A DNA stretch of 16,477 nt from Alphaproteobacteria bacterium (GTDB taxonomy: Bacteria; Pseudomonadota; Alphaproteobacteria; Rhizobiales; Aestuariivirgaceae). Numbering within the stretch: the stretch's first letter is position 1; each line of letters starts with the position of its first letter. The translations under genes and the position numbers were made by a program. The notes below the pieces were generated by a model, which was not told where the DNA came from, ran no database searches, and worked only from the letters and a program-made list of their open reading frames with translations. Shown here in pieces: positions 5,737 through 13,702 of the stretch. The DNA lies in assembly GCA_026400595.1 (NCBI GenBank), contig JAPLOT010000036.1:1-16477 (forward strand), in the 5' to 3' direction.

Positions 5737-7212
5737 ATGACAGCGCAGTTCGCCTTCGACAACAGCTTTGCCCGCGATCTCGAGGGCTTCTATGCGCGGA
5801 TCGCGCCGACGCCGGTCGCTTCGCCGCGGATTGTCAAGTTCAACGCGGCGCTGGCCGAAGAGCTGGGACTCGACGCCGCCATGCTGCAGTCGGAGATCGG
5901 GGCGGCCATCTTCTCGGGCAATGCTCCGCCACCCGGTGCCGATCCAATCGCCATGGCCTATGCAGGGCACCAGTTCGGACACTTCGTGCCCCAGCTGGGC
6001 GATGGCCGCGCCATCCTTCTGGGCGAGGTGGTGGGCCGCGACGGCATCCGCCGCGACATCCAGCTGAAGGGGGCCGGACCCACGCCCTTCTCGCGCCGGG
6101 GCGACGGCCGCGCCGCGCTGGGGCCTGTCCTGCGCGAGTATCTGATCAGCGAGGCGATGCACGCCCTCGGCATTCCGGCGACGCGGGCGCTGGCCGCGGT
6201 GACGACCGGCGAGGAGGTCTATCGCGAGAGGGCCTTGCCAGGTGCCGTCTTCACCCGCGTGGCCCGGAGCCACATCCGCGTTGGCACCTTCCAGTTCTTC
6301 GCGCTACGCTCCGATGTTTCGTCGCTCACCCGGCTCGCCGACTACGTGATCGCCCGGCACTATCCTGATCTTGCCGACCGGGAGAACAAGTACCTCACGC
6401 TGCTCGACGCCGTGATGGAGCGCCAGGCGCAGCTGGTGTCGCGCTGGATGATGGTGGGTTTCATCCATGGCGTGGTGAACACCGACAACATGGCGGTCTC
6501 GGGCGAGACCATCGACTTCGGCCCCTGCGCCTTCATGGATGCTTACGACCCGCTGACCGTCTTCAGTTCGATCGACGAGATGGGGCGCTATGCCTATGCC
6601 AATCAGGCGCCGATCGCGCAGTGGAACCTCGCGCGTTTCGCCGAGACGTTGTTGCCGCTCATCGATGCCGACCGCGAGAAGGCCATCGCCATCGCGACCG
6701 AGCGTGTCGTGGGTTTCACCGACCTGTTCAAGTCGCATTGGCTCGGCGGCATGCGGGCCAAGCTGGGATTGGCCCGCGCGGAGGAGGGCGACGAGGCGCT
6801 GGTCCAGGACCTGCTGGACCAGATGCAGGCAAGCCGTGCGGACTTCACGCTCACCTTCCGGCAACTCGGCGAACTGGCTGTCGGGAGTGCGCCGGAGAGT
6901 CTGCGCGGGCAGTTCCTGGACCTTGCGCGCTTCGACGGCTGGATGGCCCGCTGGAAGGACCGGCTGGCGCGCGACGGCCGGTCTCTGCAGGATGCCGCCG
7001 CGGCGATGCAGCGCGTGAACCCGGCTTTCATTCCGCGCAACCACCTCGTGGAAGACGCCCTGGCCCATGCCGTTGAGCGGGGCGATATGGCCATGTTCGA
7101 GGAAATGCTGTCGGTCTTGTCGCGCCCCTACGATGCGCAGCCCGCGCATGCCCGCTATGCCGCGCCGCCGCCGCTCGATTTCGGCCCCTACCGCACCTTC
7201 TGCGGAACCTGA
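5737..7212 (+). CDS. selO: protein adenylyltransferase SelO (YdiU family pseudokinase)
   Basis: 491 residues, the normal length. SelO has a protein-kinase fold with ATP bound in flipped orientation and transfers AMP to Ser/Thr/Tyr of target proteins, with a role in redox stress responses in bacteria and mitochondria. Family landmarks: YAGHQFGHFVPQLGDGRAIL (75-94), QLKGAGPTPFSRRGDGRAAL (109-128) with nucleotide-contacting Lys and Arg, REYLISEAMHALGIPATRAL, and HGVVNTDNMAVSGETIDFGP with the catalytic/metal residues D250, N251 and D260. A cysteine is third from the end (FCGT), the position of selenocysteine in eukaryotic SelO and of cysteine in most bacterial forms; another Cys (264) in GPCAF could be its disulfide partner. 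The ATG at 5737 is chosen by homology; a GTG at 5698 would add 13 unlikely residues. No good ribosome binding site is seen. Located 42 bases after the acyl-CoA synthetase and 20 before hyuA. Confidence 0.95.
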   Translation: MTAQFAFDNSFARDLEGFYARIAPTPVASPRIVKFNAALAEELGLDAAMLQSEIGAAIFSGNAPPPGADPIAMAYAGHQFGHFVPQLGDGRAILLGEVVGRDGIRRDIQLKGAGPTPFSRRGDGRAALGPVLREYLISEAMHALGIPATRALAAVTTGEEVYRERALPGAVFTRVARSHIRVGTFQFFALRSDVSSLTRLADYVIARHYPDLADRENKYLTLLDAVMERQAQLVSRWMMVGFIHGVVNTDNMAVSGETIDFGPCAFMDAYDPLTVFSSIDEMGRYAYANQAPIAQWNLARFAETLLPLIDADREKAIAIATERVVGFTDLFKSHWLGGMRAKLGLARAEEGDEALVQDLLDQMQASRADFTLTFRQLGELAVGSAPESLRGQFLDLARFDGWMARWKDRLARDGRSLQDAAAAMQRVNPAFIPRNHLVEDALAHAVERGDMAMFEEMLSVLSRPYDAQPAHARYAAPPPLDFGPYRTFCGT

Positions 7213-7232
7213 AAGGGCGCTAGGCTGGGGCC

Positions 7233-9287
7233 ATGATCACGCTTTCGGCCGATGTCGGCGGAACCTTCACGGACCTCGTTCTCGTCGACACGGAGCGGCA
7301 GCGCGTGCTGGTCGACAAGGTTGCCACCGGCCGCCGCGGCAGCGCCCGCGGCATTGCGCCCGGCATCCTCCGCATCGCCGAACGCGCCGGCTGCAAAGTG
7401 GCCGACATCGGGCTCTTCGTCCATGGCTTCACGGTGGCCACCAATGCCTTCCTGATGCGCCAGGGCGCGCGGGCGGCACTCGTCACCAGCCTGGGCTGCG
7501 GCGATGTGCTGGAAATCGCCGGCCAGATGCGGCCGCGCACCTATGCACTGATCCAGCAGAAGCCGAAACCCGTCATCCCGCGCGACCACGTGATCGAGGT
7601 GCGCGAGCGCGTCGATGCCTTCGGTGGCGTGGTGGAGCGCCTGTCCGAAGAGGAGATCCGCCACGTGGTCGCGGCGCTCCGCCGGCTCGATCCGGAGTCC
7701 GTCGCCGTTTCGCTGGTCTTCTCCTTTCTCAATCCGGCGCACGAGCGGCAGCTTGCCGATGCCATCGCCGTGGCCCTCCCGGGCATTCCCGTCTATGCCT
7801 CGCATGACATCAATCCGCAGCTCGAGGAATGGCCGCGCGCCTCGACCACCGCCATGGCCGCCTATGTGGGACCGGTGGTGACGCGCTATGTGGATGAGCT
7901 CGAGGCGACGCTGCGCGAGATCGGCTTCGCTGGCGCGCTGCAGTTCATGCGTTCGGACGGCGGCGTCGCCACGCCGCGCGCCACGCGCGAGAACCCTGCC
8001 CACATGCTGACCTCGGGTCTTGCCGGCGGTGTCACCGCCGCCGTGAAGCTCTGCCGCGACCTGCGGGTTGACGCAGCCGTCACGCTCGACGTGGGCGGCA
8101 CCAGTGCCGACCTTGCGGCCATCACCGGCGGACATTCGCGCAGCCGCATGTCGCGCGTCATCGACGGCCAGCCGGTGCGGCTTCCGACCATCGACGTCGA
8201 GACCATCTCGAATGGCGGCGGCTCCATCGCATGGGTGGATCCCGGCGGCGCCCTGAAGGTCGGCCCGCTGTCGGCAGGCGCCGTGCCGGGCCCCGCCTGT
8301 TACGGACAGGGCGGCACGCAGCCGACCGTCACCGACGCGGCAGTCGTACTCGGCTGGCTCGCCCCGGAGGATTATCTCGGCGGCGAGGTGACGATCCTGC
8401 CGGATCTTGCGCGCAAGGCCGTGCAGGATCTCGTGGCAGCACCGCTCGGCATCGCGCTCGAAGACGCGGCCTTCGGGATCATCCGCGTGGCCAATGCCAT
8501 GCTGGTGCAGTCGATCCGCGCGCTGGCGGTGGAACGCGGCCTCGACGTGCGCAACTATCACCTGATTGCCTTCGGCGGCGCCGGTCCGATCTACGGAAGC
8601 ATGATCGCCCGCGATCTCGGCATGCCGGGCGTGATCGTGCCGCGCCATCCCGGGGTCTTCGCGGCGGAGGGCCTTCTGGCCGCCGACATTCGCCACCTGG
8701 CGCAGGTGCCGTTCCGCGGGCCGCTCGCGCGTCTCGATGCCGCTGCGCTGACGCGGACGCTGACGCAACTGCGCGAGACCATGGCCCATGAACTCGACGC
8801 AGACGGCGTGGACAATCACCGGAGATCCATGAAAATCCTGGGCGATCTCAGATACATCGGCCAGTTTCATGAGATTCTTGTAGAGCTTCCAGACAATCTG
8901 CTGGAACGGCTGGATGGCCATGCCCTGTCTGATCTCTTTCATCGCCAGCACGAGGCCAATTATGGCCATTGCGATCCGAAGGCACCGGTCGAGATCGTCA
9001 ACCTGCGGATCGAGGCAACCGGGAAACTGGACACGCCGAACCTTGGTTCTGCCTTCTCTCATGGCGCAGTGCCGGCGATACCGGGGCGCCACCGCATGGC
9101 GGTGATGGCGGCAGGTGCCAAGGCGGCGCGCGTGCCGGTCTACGCGCGCGCGGACCTCGCCCTGGGGCAGCGCATCGCGGGCCCTGCCATCGTCACGCAG
9201 ATGGACTCCACCACGGTGGTGCTGGAAGGACAGATCGTCGAAGCCGGTGCCTTCGGCGTGCTGAGGATCACGGAGGCAGGCGCATGA
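7233..9287 (+). CDS. hyuA: hydantoinase/oxoprolinase family subunit A (ATP-binding, HyuA-like)
   Basis: 684 residues, normal for subunit A. These proteins carry an ASKHA-type ATP fold and pair with HyuB to open cyclic imides or lactams, or to carboxylate ketones, at the expense of ATP. Seen: the N-terminal phosphate-binding motif ADVGGTFTDLVLVD (6-19), the RASTTAMAAYVGPVV segment, MRSDGGVATP, a second phosphate motif TLDVGGTSADLAAITGG (about 283-299), ETISNGGGSIAWVDPGG, and the GPGPACYGQGGTQPTVTDA-like block that links to the C-terminal domain. Family members include N-methylhydantoinase, 5-oxoprolinase, caprolactamase and acetone carboxylase; the specificity cannot be told apart by eye. Stop and start of hyuB overlap (ATGA at 9284-9287). 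The region around 8821-8990 has clearly lower G+C and different codon choice from the rest (see findings). Start supported only by homology; a weak CTGGGG precedes it. Confidence 0.93.
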   Translation: MITLSADVGGTFTDLVLVDTERQRVLVDKVATGRRGSARGIAPGILRIAERAGCKVADIGLFVHGFTVATNAFLMRQGARAALVTSLGCGDVLEIAGQMRPRTYALIQQKPKPVIPRDHVIEVRERVDAFGGVVERLSEEEIRHVVAALRRLDPESVAVSLVFSFLNPAHERQLADAIAVALPGIPVYASHDINPQLEEWPRASTTAMAAYVGPVVTRYVDELEATLREIGFAGALQFMRSDGGVATPRATRENPAHMLTSGLAGGVTAAVKLCRDLRVDAAVTLDVGGTSADLAAITGGHSRSRMSRVIDGQPVRLPTIDVETISNGGGSIAWVDPGGALKVGPLSAGAVPGPACYGQGGTQPTVTDAAVVLGWLAPEDYLGGEVTILPDLARKAVQDLVAAPLGIALEDAAFGIIRVANAMLVQSIRALAVERGLDVRNYHLIAFGGAGPIYGSMIARDLGMPGVIVPRHPGVFAAEGLLAADIRHLAQVPFRGPLARLDAAALTRTLTQLRETMAHELDADGVDNHRRSMKILGDLRYIGQFHEILVELPDNLLERLDGHALSDLFHRQHEANYGHCDPKAPVEIVNLRIEATGKLDTPNLGSAFSHGAVPAIPGRHRMAVMAAGAKAARVPVYARADLALGQRIAGPAIVTQMDSTTVVLEGQIVEAGAFGVLRITEAGA

Positions 9288-10900
9288 GCATCGACCCGAT
9301 CAGCCGCGACGTGTTCCAGCACGAGGTCGTCTCGATCGCCGAGGAGATGTCGGTGGCGCTGCGGCGCTCGGCCTTCTCCGCCATCATCTGGGACATGATC
9401 GACTATGCCTGCGGCCTTCTCGATCCCGAGGGCAACACCATCGCCCAGGCGCCGACCATTCCGGCGCAGCTCGGCATCATGCCGACGGCCTTCCGCCACA
9501 TGATCCGCGCCATCCCGCTGTCGGAGTGGCACGAGGGCGACGTCATCATCTGCAATGACCCCTATCTGGGCTGCACCCACACGCCCGACCTCGTGCTGTT
9601 CTCGCCGGTCTGGTTCGAAGGCCGCATCATCGCCATCACCTCGACGGTGGCGCATCACATCGATGTGGGCGGCCGGGTGCCCGGTTCGGAGTCGGCAACG
9701 GCGCTGGAGCTCTACGAGGAGGGCCTGATCATCCCGCCCCTCAAGCTCTTCGACCGCGGCAAGCCGAACGAGACCTTCTTCCGGATCTTTGCCCGCAACG
9801 TGCGCGACCCCAAGGCATCGACCGGCGACATCAATGCCCAGGTGGCGGCCTGCCGCACCGGCGAGCGGCGGCTGAAGGAGCTGGCGGAGAAATACGGCGC
9901 CGAGGGCTTCGCCCGGCACGTGGCGGCGGTCTTCGACTATTCCGAGACCTACCTGCGCAGGGCCCTGCATGGTGCCGTGGTGCGCGCGGCCGAGGCCGAG
10001 ATCTTCACCGAGGACGATGCCGCCAGCGACGCGCTGATGCGCCTGAAGGTGAAGGCGGACATCGTCGACGGCACGCTGACGGTGGATTTCACCGGCACCA
10101 GCGACCAGCGGCCCAACGGACTCAACAATCCCTATGCCTCGACCATTTCCATGGTGCACTACGCCGTGAAGGTGGTCTTCACGCCCGACCTGCCGCAGAA
10201 CGAGGGATGCAACCGGCCAGTGCGGGTCATCGTGCCCGAGGGCTCGCTGCTCAATCCGCGGGAGCCGGCGGCCGTTTCGGTCCGTCACCTGACCCAGCAG
10301 GCCGTGGCCGACGTGGTGCTGAAGGCGCTGGCGCAGATTGCGCCGCAGGCCTCTTCGGCAGGATGCCAGATTGCCTTTCCGACCTTCGTGATCGGCGGCT
10401 TCGACCGCCGGCCCGCGATGCTGGAGCGCACCGACGGCGTGCCGGGCTACTTCGTGGTGACCGACATCATCGGCGGTGGCATGGGCGCCTCGCGCGACCA
10501 GGACGGCATCAGCGGGGTGGACACGCATGGCGGCAACTGCGCCATTCTCTCGGCCGAGGTGCTGGAAACGACCGGCCCGGTTCGTGTCATCTCGACGCGG
10601 CTGGTCGAGGGCTCCGGCGGCGCCGGGCTGCACAGCGGCGGGCTCGCCATCGAGCGCGAATACGAGATGCTGTCGTCCGGCCTGGTCGTTTCGGGATACA
10701 CGCAGCAGACAATGCCCGAGACGGCGCCATGGGGACTCGCGGGCGGGGAACAAGGCGGACTCGCGGCTGTTCATCTTGTCCGCCGCAACGGGTTGGAGGA
10801 GAAGCTCAAGAGCAAGTTCGTGGCCGTGCCGCTGGAAGAGGGCGAGCGCCTGCGTATGCGGGCCGCGGGTGGCGCGGGCTGGGGCAGTCCTGTCAAGTAA
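9284..10900 (+). CDS. hyuB: hydantoinase/oxoprolinase family subunit B (catalytic, HyuB-like)
   Basis: 538 residues, slightly short but within the range for subunit B. It forms the hydrolytic partner of HyuA; together they consume ATP to open a cyclic amide or imide. Features seen: D40 in MIDYACGLLD, the metal-ligand type motif THTPD with H99 and D102, the following VAHHIDVGG with H124, the NDPYLGCTHTPD block, the FTGTSDQRPNGLNNP segment (inter-domain), and the glycine-rich C-terminal GSGGAGLHSGGLAIEREYE typical of the family. Start: ATG inside the ATGA overlap with hyuA, with GGAGG 7 bases upstream (9272-9276), so the two are translationally coupled and probably made in equal amounts. The end overlaps the convergent amylosucrase remnant by 8 bases. 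Substrate unknown; the upstream amidase and CoA ligase suggest catabolism of an amide or lactam. Confidence 0.93.
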   Translation: MSIDPISRDVFQHEVVSIAEEMSVALRRSAFSAIIWDMIDYACGLLDPEGNTIAQAPTIPAQLGIMPTAFRHMIRAIPLSEWHEGDVIICNDPYLGCTHTPDLVLFSPVWFEGRIIAITSTVAHHIDVGGRVPGSESATALELYEEGLIIPPLKLFDRGKPNETFFRIFARNVRDPKASTGDINAQVAACRTGERRLKELAEKYGAEGFARHVAAVFDYSETYLRRALHGAVVRAAEAEIFTEDDAASDALMRLKVKADIVDGTLTVDFTGTSDQRPNGLNNPYASTISMVHYAVKVVFTPDLPQNEGCNRPVRVIVPEGSLLNPREPAAVSVRHLTQQAVADVVLKALAQIAPQASSAGCQIAFPTFVIGGFDRRPAMLERTDGVPGYFVVTDIIGGGMGASRDQDGISGVDTHGGNCAILSAEVLETTGPVRVISTRLVEGSGGAGLHSGGLAIEREYEMLSSGLVVSGYTQQTMPETAPWGLAGGEQGGLAAVHLVRRNGLEEKLKSKFVAVPLEEGERLRMRAAGGAGWGSPVK

Positions 10901-12618
10901 GCCAGACGCGGCCCTGCGGCGGTAGCGCGATGCTGCCGTCCTGCGGATGTACGTGGGCCTCGCCGAGCGTGTCGTACCACTGCGTCACGCCGGCCTGTGA
11001 CAGGCGCGCGGAATCGATGCTGCGCCACTGTTCCGCGAAGTTGAAGACGCAGACCAGCGACCCAGTCGGACTAGGACGCGCGAAGGCGAAGATGCCATCC
11101 ACATCGAGATCGAGGATGTCGACGGGATTGGCGGCATGGATCTGCGGTGTCGCGCGGCGCTTCTCGATGATGCGGCGCAGGCCTGTGTAGATGCGGTTCT
11201 CGATGCTGCCGGCCTCGCGGCGGCGCGCCGCGCGGGACCAATCCATCATGGGCCGGTGCATCCAGCGTCCGTCATGGGCGAGATTGGGATCGGACTCGTA
11301 GCCGTGATCGTTGGTGATGCCGATCTCGTCGCCCATGTAGATGAGCGGAATGCCGCCAAAGCTGGCGACCAGCGCGTGACCCATGAGGATGCGGTGGATG
11401 GCGGCGTCGATCGCCGCGGGATCGCCTGCGGCGATGGCCGATTCGAGTCCGCAGAGCGAGGCGCAGCTGCCGTTGCTGCGCCTGTCGCCGGTTCCGGGAT
11501 TGGATTGGAATTCGCCGCCGCGGGCGAAACTGCCGGGAAAGCTTCCGGCATAGAAGTCGGCCAGGAAGTTGCGGTGTGCCGCGCCGGAGATGCCGGCGGC
11601 CGATGCATCCTCATCGGTAATGGCCCAGCCGATGTCGTCATGGCAGCGCAGATAGGTTCCCCAGGTCGCGTTGACGAAGCTGCGCGGGAAATGGCTTTTC
11701 AGCACATGGGTCATCAGCCGGGTCTCGCGCGTTGCCAGCGCCGACCAGAACTGCACCATGAGCGAATTGTGATAGGCGAGGTTGCCCTCGCGCCCCGTGT
11801 GCCTGCCCTGGCCGAGATAGGGGATCAGGTCCTTCGGCGCCACGATGGCCTCTTCCTTGTGGATCAGCGCCGGCGCCACGACCCGGCTGGCGGCCCGCAG
11901 GGCCTGGAGCAGCTGATGCACTTCGGGCTCGTTCTGGCAGCGTGTGCCCATGCGCTTCCACATGAAGGCCACGGCATCGAGTCGGACAACCGCGACACCC
12001 CGGTTGGCGAGGAAGAGCATGATCTTCACGATCTCGAGGAAGACCTGTGGGTTGGACCAGTTGAGATCCCACTGATGCTCGTTGAATGTGGTCCAGACCC
12101 ACTTGCCCATGTCGGGGTAGAAGGTGAAGTTGCCGGGCGCATGGGCGGGGAAGACCTCGACCAGCGTGCGCGCATAGGCCTCGGGAGTAGCCGCCGTCAC
12201 TGTCTCCCGGACGCGGCTTGAGGCAGGGCATGAAGTGGACATAGGTGACGCCCAGCTCTTCGAGATAGTCCAGCCTGTCGAGTACACCGCCAAGCGAGCC
12301 ATTGAAGCGGTCGATGTAGAAGACGTAGCCCACCATCTTCTCGCGCAGGAACCAGTCGGGTTCGAGATCGCGGCGCAGGTCCAGCGTCTGAAGGCCGGCG
12401 GGCCGTTCTTCCTGTGCTGCGACCAGCGCGGCGATCAGCTGCCGGCAGAAGCGCCCATATTCCGGATGTGACCCATAGAGGTCGGCAAGCGGGCAGAAGA
12501 GATCCTCGAGGCTGCGCGCGAAGCGCAGGGACAGGATCTCTCGGACATGCGGGGAGAGCTGCGATGACGCGATGGCCCGCGTCATCTCGTCCTGCAGACC
12601 GTGCCTGGCATCATCCAT
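10893..12618 (-). pseudogene. amylosucrase (GH13), inactivated by an out-of-frame internal deletion
   Basis: GH13 enzyme that turns sucrose into an alpha-glucan and fructose. The N-terminal part reads from ATG 12618 (MDDARHGL) through the amylosucrase domain into YVFYIDRFNGSLGGV, VHFMPCLKPRPGDSDGGYS. At about 12183-12188 the frame changes, and the next family sequence is PEAYARTLVEVFP followed by NFTFYPDMGKWVWTTFNE, then catalytic regions II (VVRLDAVAF, nucleophile Asp), III (HKEEAIV, acid/base Glu) and IV (RCHDDIGW), and a normal C-terminus. By comparison with known amylosucrases roughly 70 codons are missing between SDGGYS and PEAY, including conserved region I with the D-x-x-x-NHT motif; the frame shows the loss is 3n+2 bases. 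The remnant (1726 bases) plus this loss gives about 645 residues, a normal size. Both halves otherwise look well conserved, so the lesion is recent or an assembly error. Confidence 0.88.
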
Positions 12619-12631
12619 CGGCCACGACTTC

Positions 12632-12643
12632 CAAAGCGCTTTG
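12632..12643. promoter_or_regulatory. LacI-family-type operator upstream of the amylosucrase remnant
   Basis: Perfect 12-base palindrome CAAAGCGCTTTG with the central CG and flanking AAA/TTT characteristic of LacI/GalR-family sites. It lies 13 bases before the amylosucrase ATG and immediately downstream of the candidate promoter at 12654-12683, a repressing position. Sucrose and glucoside genes in Alphaproteobacteria are often controlled by LacI-type repressors. No regulator gene is in the window. Confidence 0.5.
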
Positions 12644-12653
12644 AATGAATGCC

Positions 12654-12683
12654 GTTATGACTCGCCTGGCGCTCAGGAGTCAA
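12654..12683 (-). promoter_or_regulatory. candidate promoter of the amylosucrase gene
   Basis: On the minus strand TTGACT (12683-12678, 5 of 6 to consensus) is followed after 18 bases by CATAAC (12659-12654, 4 of 6). The predicted transcription start falls about at the palindrome 12632-12643. The whole gap 12619-12742 otherwise holds only the two operator-like sites. Confidence 0.4.
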
Positions 12684-12728
12684 CGTGAATTCATTATGTT
12701 GCAGCGCAATACAGACAGCTTCGCAGTC

Positions 12729-12738
12729 AAAGCGTTTT
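12729..12738. promoter_or_regulatory. second, imperfect LacI-type operator
   Basis: AAAGCGTTTT: central CG with 4 of 5 positions symmetric, matching the perfect site at 12632-12643. Centre-to-centre distance is 96 bases, about nine helical turns, which would suit DNA looping by a tetrameric repressor. It sits just downstream of the guanidinobutyrase stop codon. Confidence 0.3.
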
Positions 12739-12742
12739 CAAT

Positions 12743-13690
12743 TCAGCCGTATTTGACGCCGGGCAGCACGCAGAGCATCTCGAAGAGGAAATTGGCGCCG
12801 ATCAGCGCGGTATTGCCGGAGGGATCGAAGGGAGGCGAGACTTCGACGAGATCGCCGCCTACCAAGTTCAGCCCGCGGCAGCCGCGAATGATCTCGAGAC
12901 CCTGCCAGGTTGTGAGGCCGCCGACCTCCACGGTCCCGGTGCCGGGCGCAAATGCGGGATCGAGGCTGTCGATGTCATAGGTGAGGTAGACCGGATGGTC
13001 CCCGATCTTCGCCCGCACTTCTTCCATCAGCGGCGCGAGCGACTTGTACCAGCACTTCTCGGCCTCCACGACGGTGAAGCCCTGCTTCCGCGGCCAGTCG
13101 AAGTCCTCGGGCGAATAGCCGGACCCGCGCAGACCGATCTGGAAGACCTTGTCACAGGCGAGAAGCCCTTCCTCGACAGCGCGGCGGAAGGGCGTACCGT
13201 GTGCGATCTTCTCGCCGAACATCTCGTCGTTGATGTCGGCATGGGCGTCGACATGGATCATGGCGACCGGCCCGTGAACCTTCTTCATGGCGCGCAGGAT
13301 GGGCAGCGTCAGCGTATGGTCGCCGCCCAGCGTCAGCGGAATGCAGAACTGGGCGAGGATCGTGTCGTAGGCCTTCTCGATGATGCCGACCGTCTTCTTG
13401 AGGTCGAAGGTGTTGATGGCAACATCGCCGATGTCCGCGACCTGCAGCGATTCGAAAGGCCTTGCGCGCGTTGCCATGTTGTAGGGCCTGAGCATGCAGG
13501 ACTCGGCGCGGATCTGGCGCGGCCCATGCCGCGTGCCCGAGCGGTTCGATGTGCCGATATCCATGGGCACGCCGACGAAGCAGGCGTCCAGCCCCTCTGC
13601 CGTCTTCTGGGCCGGAAGCCGCATCATGGTGGCGGGACCGGAGAATCGCGCCATCTCGTTGCCGCCCAGCGGCTGGTTGAACTCAGTCAT
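12743..13690 (-). CDS. ureohydrolase, guanidinobutyrase (GbuA)-like, alternatively agmatinase
   Basis: 315 residues, typical. Dinuclear-manganese ureohydrolase that splits a guanidino compound to urea and an amine. The metal ligands are all present: H125 in LGGDHT, D148, H150 and D152 in HVDAHAD, and D239, D241 in YDIDSLDP. The N-terminal QPLGGNEMARFSGPATMMRLP, GTSNRSGTRHGPRQIRAES and the ending LIGANFLFEMLCVLPGV match the guanidinobutyrase branch (Pseudomonas GbuA) more than SpeB agmatinases, as far as can be judged from memory. Guanidinobutyrase would yield 4-aminobutyrate, the substrate of the gabT product in this window. Start: ATG 13690 with AGGAGA just upstream; its ribosome binding site overlaps the end of otnC (12-base gap), so it is probably the last gene of the lactonase-otnK-otnC run. 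Many genomes label such proteins agmatinase. Family certain, substrate probable. Confidence 0.9.
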   Translation of the reverse strand: MTEFNQPLGGNEMARFSGPATMMRLPAQKTAEGLDACFVGVPMDIGTSNRSGTRHGPRQIRAESCMLRPYNMATRARPFESLQVADIGDVAINTFDLKKTVGIIEKAYDTILAQFCIPLTLGGDHTLTLPILRAMKKVHGPVAMIHVDAHADINDEMFGEKIAHGTPFRRAVEEGLLACDKVFQIGLRGSGYSPEDFDWPRKQGFTVVEAEKCWYKSLAPLMEEVRAKIGDHPVYLTYDIDSLDPAFAPGTGTVEVGGLTTWQGLEIIRGCRGLNLVGGDLVEVSPPFDPSGNTALIGANFLFEMLCVLPGVKYG

Positions 13691-13702
13691 GGTCTTCTCC
13701 TG

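Noticed and set aside
3985..6273. Very long open frame on the minus strand (762 codons)
   Set aside because: It is antisense to the acyl-CoA synthetase and selO, rich in Arg, His and Gly with no recognisable domain; long shadow frames are expected in GC-rich coding DNA.
7188..9092. Long minus-strand open frame opposite hyuA (634 codons)
   Set aside because: Low-complexity His/Arg/Gly composition and no family resemblance; the plus-strand HyuA is well conserved.
9140..10774. Long minus-strand open frame opposite hyuB
   Set aside because: Antisense shadow without domains; HyuB motifs are on the plus strand.
12645..12980. Plus-strand open frame of 111 codons covering the gap and the 3' end of the ureohydrolase gene
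   Set aside because: Mostly antisense to the ureohydrolase, with no recognised motif and no ribosome binding site.
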